DNA from: Gemmatimonadota bacterium
GTDB taxonomy: Bacteria; Gemmatimonadota; Gemmatimonadetes; Gemmatimonadales; Gemmatimonadaceae
Assembly: GCA_016712265.1 (NCBI GenBank)
Contig: JADJRJ010000031.1
Location: forward strand, 1,178,001 to 1,242,000
DNA length: 64,000 bases
Reading direction: 5' to 3'
The notes under the pieces are model-generated. The model saw only the letters and a program-made list of their open reading frames with translations, searched no databases and had not been told where the DNA came from. The translations under genes were made by a program, and so were the position numbers. Each line of letters begins with the position of its first letter. Position 1 is the stretch's first letter. Positions 59,383 through 64,000 of the stretch are shown piece after piece.

Positions 59383-60168
59383 TCAGGCGGTCACCAGCTG
59401 CGTGGCAAAGGAAGGCAGCGTGCCGCGGTGGAAGATGTGGAGCAGCTCGTTGCCGCCGCCGTAGGTGAGGCCGACCGAAGCCGCGAGCGCGGTGAGCGCG
59501 GGTCGCGAGTAGAGCGAAACGTGCCCGTTGCGTGGCGCCGCGTACCACCACCGCAGCCGCAGCTGGTCGATGTCTGGCGGCTGAAGGAGGGTCGAGCAGA
59601 AGAGCATTCCCTCCGACGAGAGCAGCGACGCCATGTCGGCGAGTGTCTCGCGGGGCGTGGGGGTGTGCTCCAGCACCTCGAATGCGGTCACGAGGTCGAA
59701 TGTCCCCCGGGGACGTTCCGACCCGGCGTAGAACGGGTCGTAAGTGGTGGCGCCGGTGAACCCCAGCGCCTGGAGCCGCTCCGCGAGGAGTCCATTGCCG
59801 CCACCGTAGTCGAGCACCTTCAGCTGTGCCGCGGCACCGCCAAAGTTGCGTCGCAGCAACTCCGCGTTGGAGGCCGGGCGACGCTCGGCGAAGTCCGGGT
59901 CGGCCAGCGGGTAGTTGTCATTGTAAATGTACTGCCCGAACTCGGCGGCGCCGAAGTGGTCAAAGGCAATCGTGAAGATGAAGCCGCAGCCGGCGCAGCG
60001 ATGATACGGGATGTCTACCCCGGTTGGAGGGAAGACGGGTACCTCGCGATCTTCGCACGTTCGGTTGAACTCCACCGCGCCGTACACGGCCGCATCACCC
60101 CCGCAGCACTTGCACGGGAGGTGCTGGAGGTCGACGTCAGGCGCTGGGTCGGCTGTTGTAGCTGTCAT
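59383..60168 (-). CDS. Zinc-binding SAM-dependent methyltransferase
   Basis: A 261-residue methyltransferase; ATG at 60168 starts just before a four-cysteine zinc site (LQHLPCKCCGGDA and YHRCAGCGFIF), seen in C-methyltransferases of the Methyltransf_13/14 type and in some tRNA- or sugar-modifying relatives. The SAM core follows: LKVLDYGGGNGLLAERLQAL, TTYDPFYAGS, GTFDLVTAFEVLEHTPTPRE and SLLSSEGMLFCSTLL. It is divergent from the class III aminotransferase gene, a pairing reminiscent of nucleotide-sugar pathways, but no sugar enzyme is present to support it. Confidence 0.82.
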   Translation of the reverse strand: MTATTADPAPDVDLQHLPCKCCGGDAAVYGAVEFNRTCEDREVPVFPPTGVDIPYHRCAGCGFIFTIAFDHFGAAEFGQYIYNDNYPLADPDFAERRPASNAELLRRNFGGAAAQLKVLDYGGGNGLLAERLQALGFTGATTYDPFYAGSERPRGTFDLVTAFEVLEHTPTPRETLADMASLLSSEGMLFCSTLLQPPDIDQLRLRWWYAAPRNGHVSLYSRPALTALAASVGLTYGGGNELLHIFHRGTLPSFATQLVTA

Positions 60169-60258
60169 GGGGACGAGCGGGCGGTTCCCTGAAGTGTCGG
60201 CTCCCGGCGGGAGCGCCTGAGGTGGTACCTTGCGGCGGCCTCTCCTTCCGGGTCCTCC

Positions 60259-61590
60259 GTGTCCTCGATCCTTCATCGCTCCCTGAACGCCCGTCTCCCA
60301 ACCGCTGTGCACGGGGAGGGCATGCGCCTCACGCTGGACAACGGGGAGGTCGTGTTGGACGCGTCAGGGGGCGCTGCGGTCGCCTGTATTGGCCACGGGA
60401 ACGCCCGCGTGGCGGCGGCAATCGGTGCGCAGGCCGGTCGGATGGCTTACGCGCACACCGGGTTCTTCACGAGTGGGCCCGCGGAGGCCCTCGCCGACCA
60501 GCTCGTCGGCCACCGTCCTGGAGGGCTCACCCACGCCTTCTTTGTCTCCTCCGGTTCGGAGGCCGTGGAAAGCGCCCTCAAGTTGGCCCGCCAGTACCAC
60601 GTCGAGCGTGGGGAGCCTCAACGCGTGCATTTCGTGTCGCGGCGCCAGAGCTACCACGGGGCGAGCTTCGGGTCATTGGCCGTTGGGGGGAACCTCGGGC
60701 GGCGGCGACCATACGAGGACATCCTGATGACGAACGTCTCCCGGGTCTCCCCGTGTTTCCCCTATCACGGGCAGGGCGTTGACGAACAGGAAGCTGCCTA
60801 TGTCGCTCGCCTCGCGAAGGAGCTCGAGGCCGAGTTCGAGCGCATGGGCCCGGAGAAAGTGATTGCCTTCATCGCCGAAACGGTGGTGGGAGCCACGGCC
60901 GGATGTGTCGCGGCCGTCCCCGGGTACTTTGCGGCCGTACGCGAGGTGTGTGATCGCCACGGCGTCCTGCTGATCCTGGACGAAATCATGTGCGGGATGG
61001 GGCGCACAGGGGTGACCCACGCATGGGAGGTCGAGGGCGTGACCCCGGACATCCAGGTGATCGCCAAGGGAATGGGTGGCGGGTACGTCCCGATTGGAGG
61101 CCTGCTGGTTTCCGCGCGCGTGATCGATGGGCTGTCGGCGGGCAGCGGGGCATTTGTCCACGGGCACACGTACCAGGCGCATCCTGTGGCGTGCGCCGGT
61201 GCGCTCGAGGTGCAACGCATCATCGCTGAAGAGGGGCTGGTGGCGCGGGCAGCTTCCCGAGGTGCGTCCCTGGCCTCCCGCCTGCGGGACGCATTGGGTC
61301 ATCACCCGCATGTGGGAGACATCCGGGGGCGCGGCCTCTTCCTCGCCGTGGAGTTTGTGGAGGATCGCGTGCTGCGGCGTTCGTTTCCTGCGGTGGCGAG
61401 GGTGCACGAGCGCGTGAAGACGGAGGCGCTCGGGGCGGGGGTGGCGGTGTACCCGTCCGGGGGGACGGTGGACGGTGTGGTGGGTGACCATGCGCTGATC
61501 GCGCCGCCGTACAACGTGACAGAGAGGGAGATCGACGAGATTGTCGAGCGATTTGCTGTCGCGGTCGCCCGCGTGTTCGCGTCACGCTGA
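60259..61590 (+). CDS. Class III PLP-dependent aminotransferase
   Basis: A 443-residue pyridoxal-phosphate enzyme of fold type I. The start is GTG at 60259. The cofactor lysine is Lys270 (DIQVIAKGMGGGYVPIGG), with Asp241 in LLILDEIMCGMGRTG and PLP-phosphate contacts in SSGSEAVESALKLARQYHVE. Related enzymes use omega-amino acids, beta-alanine, GABA or putrescine as donors with pyruvate or 2-oxoglutarate as acceptor. The overall similarity is to omega-amino-acid:pyruvate and adenosylmethionine-type aminotransferases. The donor cannot be chosen here. A repeat block begins right after the stop. Confidence 0.9.
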   Translation: MSSILHRSLNARLPTAVHGEGMRLTLDNGEVVLDASGGAAVACIGHGNARVAAAIGAQAGRMAYAHTGFFTSGPAEALADQLVGHRPGGLTHAFFVSSGSEAVESALKLARQYHVERGEPQRVHFVSRRQSYHGASFGSLAVGGNLGRRRPYEDILMTNVSRVSPCFPYHGQGVDEQEAAYVARLAKELEAEFERMGPEKVIAFIAETVVGATAGCVAAVPGYFAAVREVCDRHGVLLILDEIMCGMGRTGVTHAWEVEGVTPDIQVIAKGMGGGYVPIGGLLVSARVIDGLSAGSGAFVHGHTYQAHPVACAGALEVQRIIAEEGLVARAASRGASLASRLRDALGHHPHVGDIRGRGLFLAVEFVEDRVLRRSFPAVARVHERVKTEALGAGVAVYPSGGTVDGVVGDHALIAPPYNVTEREIDEIVERFAVAVARVFASR

Positions 61591-61640
61591 GCGTGGTTGC
61601 CGGCCGCGCCGCGTCGAGCCCCGTCCGCGACGCGGCGAGC

Positions 61641-62186
61641 ACCTTCCACAACCCGTCGAGCGTCGACCGTGGCGCGCGTGGCGGCGACATCGCCTTGCGC
61701 GCGGCGGACGGCGCGTCGCTGAGCGCTGACGGTGCCCCGCCGTGTGGCGGCGACGCTACATTGAGTACTTTCCGCGCTGCGCCGAGCGCCGACAATGGCA
61801 TGCGTGGCGGCGTCACTGCGCCGCGTGAAGCGTACGGCGTGCCGATGAGTGTGGTCTGTGCCTCGTGGGGTGGCTGCGAGGCCGCGTCGAGCACCTTCCG
61901 CGCCGCGTCGAGCGCCGACATCGGCGTGTGTGGCGGTGTCACGGCTCTGCGTGAAGTGCACGACGTGCCGATGCGTGTTGTATGTGCCTCGTCGAGTGGC
62001 TGCGAGGCCGCGTCGAGCACCTTCTGCGTCACGTCGAGCGCCTTCCATGTCACGTCGAGTAGTTGCTGCGGCAGGTCGGGCGCCGCCGCCGCCGTGTTCG
62101 GTGGCGTCACAGCCCTGCGTGGGACGTGCGGAGTGCCGGAGAGCGCCGTCAGAGCTCCGTCGTGTGGCTGCGGCGCCACGTCGAGT
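61641..62186. repeat. Higher-order tandem repeat, 126-bp period built from 21-bp units
   Basis: Four copies start at 61641, 61767, 61893 and 62019, each 126 bases except the last, which has 42 extra bases (2 x 21). Copies 2 and 3 match at roughly four of five positions. Each 126-base unit divides into six 21-base pieces of the type GCGTCGAGCNCCGNCNTCGGC, so the structure is hierarchical. Because the period is a multiple of three and few stops exist, several frames stay open: on +, 61593-62240 (215 codons), and on -, parts of 61220-62248. Amino-acid identity between copies 2 and 3 (about 70-75% by hand in each of three frames) is no better in any frame, so protein coding is unproven. Confidence 0.8.
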
Positions 62187-62246
62187 GCTGCCTGCGTGCT
62201 ACCGACAGGTCGTCGAACATCGTCCAGCGCGGTCCGGTAAACGAAC

Positions 62247-62274
62247 AAGGGCCCGGCAGAACCGCCGGGCCCTT
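62247..62274. terminator. Hairpin terminator between repeat block and desaturase gene
   Basis: Perfect 11-base arms AAGGGCCCGGC (62247-62257) and GCCGGGCCCTT (62264-62274) with a 6-base loop. It lies 18 bases downstream of the desaturase stop (62293, minus strand) and 6 bases after the possible + frame stop at 62240, so it could end transcripts from either side. Confidence 0.82.
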
Positions 62275-62292
62275 CCGAATTCTCACACCAAG

Positions 62293-63393
62293 CTAGCGCC
62301 AGGAGACGGGGACCGCCTCCGGCTTGGTCGGCAGGATCGATGCCCCCGCCTCCAGGCTCTCTGCGAGTCGCGCGCGAATGCGCTTCAGCTCGCGGAACCC
62401 AACGAGCTGTCGGGAGTCCTCATCCCACAACGTCAGTCGCAGCGTGCGCACGCTGGTCCACAGGGTCAGCTTGGTCGCCCGCTGCAGGAGCGGGTTCTCG
62501 TCGAAGCACTTCTGCAGCGAATAGTTGGGGATCCGGCTTGCCACATGGTGGATGTGGTGCAGCCCGATGTTCGCCGTGCACCACTGCAGGATCTTCGGCA
62601 TCACCAGGTGCGACGCACCTTCCAGCCCTGACGCGTAGTAGTTCCACGCCTCCTTGTACCGCCAGTAGGTGTCCTCGTACTGGTGCTGCACGTAGAACAG
62701 GTACACGCCAATGGCCCCGGTGATCAGCGTCACGGGGAGCTGCACCAGGAGGAAGCGCTCCAGCCCGACGAGCCACCACATGAACGCCACGACGGCCGCG
62801 ATCCCCAGGTTGGTCGCGTGCACGCTGAGCCACTCGCGCTTCCAGCTGCGCGGGATGTCCAGCGGGAGGCGATGCTTGAGGACGAACTGGTAGCCCGGCG
62901 CGACGACCAGCAGGACGACCGGGTGGCGATACAACCGATACAGGAATCGCTTGAACTTCGAACGGCTCAGGTATTCGCGGACCGTCAGGGTGTCGATATC
63001 ACCAAAGGTCCGAGCGTCCAGGTCGCCCGACGAGGCGTGGTGGATCGCGTGGGTCTTTCGCCAATACGTGTAGGGCACCAGGGTGATGATCCCGATGACG
63101 TACCCCACCGCCGTGTTGGCCGCGGTCGACTTGAAGAACGAGCCGTGCCCGCAGTCATGCTGGATCATGAACAGTCGCGCGACCATTAACGAGGTCGGCA
63201 CTGCCATCAGCAGGGTCAGCCAGTACCCGACCTCCAAGCTGCGCAGCGTGAGGTACCACATGCCCATGAAGAGCACGGCCGTGTTGGTCAGCTGCCAGAG
63301 GCTCTTCCAGAGGATCGAACCGCGATACTTGGCGAGCATCTGCGCCCAGTCGGCCGGCTGCAGCTTCTCTATCGGTGGGACGGATTCAGCCAT
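62293..63393 (-). CDS. Membrane fatty acid desaturase
   Basis: A 366-residue integral-membrane di-iron desaturase; ATG at 63393 is the start. The three His boxes are HDCGH at 79-83 (FMIQHDCGHGSFF), HAIHH at 115-119 (RKTHAIHHASSGD), and a HxxHH at about residue 275 (GLHHIHHVASR). Hydrophobic segments flank each box. It belongs to the acyl-lipid (DesA/omega-6-type) family that introduces double bases into membrane fatty acyl chains, using reduced ferredoxin or cytochrome b5-type electron donors not encoded nearby. A terminator follows the stop. Confidence 0.9.
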   Translation of the reverse strand: MAESVPPIEKLQPADWAQMLAKYRGSILWKSLWQLTNTAVLFMGMWYLTLRSLEVGYWLTLLMAVPTSLMVARLFMIQHDCGHGSFFKSTAANTAVGYVIGIITLVPYTYWRKTHAIHHASSGDLDARTFGDIDTLTVREYLSRSKFKRFLYRLYRHPVVLLVVAPGYQFVLKHRLPLDIPRSWKREWLSVHATNLGIAAVVAFMWWLVGLERFLLVQLPVTLITGAIGVYLFYVQHQYEDTYWRYKEAWNYYASGLEGASHLVMPKILQWCTANIGLHHIHHVASRIPNYSLQKCFDENPLLQRATKLTLWTSVRTLRLTLWDEDSRQLVGFRELKRIRARLAESLEAGASILPTKPEAVPVSWR

Positions 63394-63523
63394 CGGTACG
63401 TAAACGGGGGGGAGGGTGCAGGGGCGCCTAATGATAGTGTCGGACCCAGCGTCAGCGACACCACCCGCGCCCACCCACGGGCGCAATGGAGGGTACATTG
63501 TCACGACCTCTACCCGTCGCGCC

Positions 63524-64000
63524 ATGCGTCTCGCGTCCGCCGTCTCCCTCTTGACAGTTGTCGCCGCGTCACTGCCGGCGCAGATCCCGGTTGCTGAGTA
63601 TGCGGGGCGCCGCGACTCGTTGGCCGCGCGCGTCGGCGACGGCGCCGTATTGGCCTTCGGGCGGCGCGAGCCGGTCAATCACTGGCCGCCCTTCTCCCAG
63701 ACGCCCCACTTCCGGTACCTCACGGGATTCCTCGAGTCCAACGCCGCGTTCGTCATGATGCGCACGCAGGGCCGGGTGGAATCGACGCTGTTCATCGAAA
63801 AGCCGAATGCGCGCAGCGCCCTCTACCTCGGCGATCGCAAGACCCTCACGGAGGTGGGGGCCGAGCTGGGGATGCGCGCCCGCTACGCCGATGACCTCGT
63901 GCATGTGGTGGATTCCCTCATCCGCCGCGGTGTCGCACTCCACGTGGTGCCGGATGCGCAGTCGAATGAGTTCATCGGACGCGACTCACTCTCGTACCAG
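63524..64000 (+). CDS. Xaa-Pro aminopeptidase-like (M24) protein, cut by window edge
   Basis: 159 codons are present from ATG 63524 to the window end. A signal peptide (LASAVSLLTVVAASLPAQ) is followed by the N-terminal AMP_N domain of prolidase-like enzymes: YAGRRDSLAARVGDGAVLAF, GRREPVNHWPPFSQTPHFRY, LTGFLESNAAFVMMR and TLFIEKPNARSALYLGDR. The metal-binding M24 catalytic domain would lie beyond position 64000, so activity cannot be judged here. Confidence 0.85.
   Translation, partial: MRLASAVSLLTVVAASLPAQIPVAEYAGRRDSLAARVGDGAVLAFGRREPVNHWPPFSQTPHFRYLTGFLESNAAFVMMRTQGRVESTLFIEKPNARSALYLGDRKTLTEVGAELGMRARYADDLVHVVDSLIRRGVALHVVPDAQSNEFIGRDSLSYQ

Noticed and set aside
61641..62186. CRISPR array
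   Set aside because: The 126-base periodic units have no unique spacers and no 23-47-base repeat-spacer alternation; no cas gene is nearby.
61220..62248. Minus-strand frame of 342 codons covering the repeat block
   Set aside because: Frame openness follows from the 21-base period; the far part overlaps the aminotransferase gene in antisense, and inter-copy divergence is no lower in this frame.

Overview
The window is about 64 kb of high-GC chromosome (roughly two-thirds G+C by eye) with dense, short-spaced genes. Many neighbours share ATGA, GTGA or TGATG start/stop overlaps. No rRNA, tRNA, transposase, integrase, phage gene or CRISPR array was seen. The best guess at the source is a soil or freshwater Gemmatimonadota bacterium, with Acidobacteriota as the alternative. 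This is an inference from the base composition, three PadR regulator genes each paired with a 'duplicated orphan' MacB/FtsX permease (ADOP), many secreted lipoprotein peptidases, and an ECF sigma factor overlapping a Ser/Thr kinase gene.

Layout. 1-2.4 kb: PadR plus ADOP permease (cut by the window edge). 2.4-7.0 kb: a broken VOC gene, aldo/keto reductase, GH43 glycosidase, a conserved lipoprotein-like protein and an esterase. 7.0-11.2 kb: an XRE-cupin regulator, an ECF sigma/membrane protein/Spy-like operon ending in a strong bidirectional terminator, a beta-barrel protein and a lipoprotein. 11.3-15.8 kb: a MacB-type permease diverging from a second PadR-ADOP pair. 15.8-24 kb: an autoregulated-looking ArsR-SRPBCC operon with a probable leaderless promoter, VOC protein and methyltransferase, a zinc-ribbon protein of unknown role, a DUF1080 protein, DinB, AraC, an NTF2-like protein and a subclass B3 metallo-beta-lactamase. 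24-30.7 kb: the 5-oxoprolinase genes pxpB-pxpC-pxpA, overlapping a MASE1 hybrid histidine kinase, then an ECF sigma factor overlapping a Ser/Thr kinase.

30.7-39.3 kb: a 1,397-residue M14 peptidase-like protein with an internal duplication, a beta-propeller protein, and a third PadR-ADOP pair with two copies of the same 12-base candidate operator. 39.3-49.1 kb: an acyl-CoA synthetase, an Ig-like lipoprotein, ParA, a TPR protein, a phosphoribosyltransferase, and a hybrid histidine kinase coupled to a heavy-metal P-type ATPase. 49.1-64 kb: an MFS exporter, a secreted subtilase with a long insertion, a fourth ADOP permease (no PadR), M28 and CocE-type hydrolases, an alpha/beta hydrolase, a methyltransferase, a class III aminotransferase, a 126-bp-period repeat block, a fatty-acid desaturase, and the start of an Xaa-Pro aminopeptidase.

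Common themes are cell-envelope export without a partner ATPase (five permeases, no ABC ATPase in the window), scavenging of peptides, glycans and 5-oxoproline by secreted enzymes, and many small local regulators. The most unusual non-gene signals are an over-represented octamer, CGTTAGGC (17 copies), which holds many of the rare TTA leucine codons and the shared stop codons of two convergent gene pairs, and the hierarchical repeat at 61.6-62.2 kb. No complete, clearly new multi-gene system can be asserted from sequence alone.
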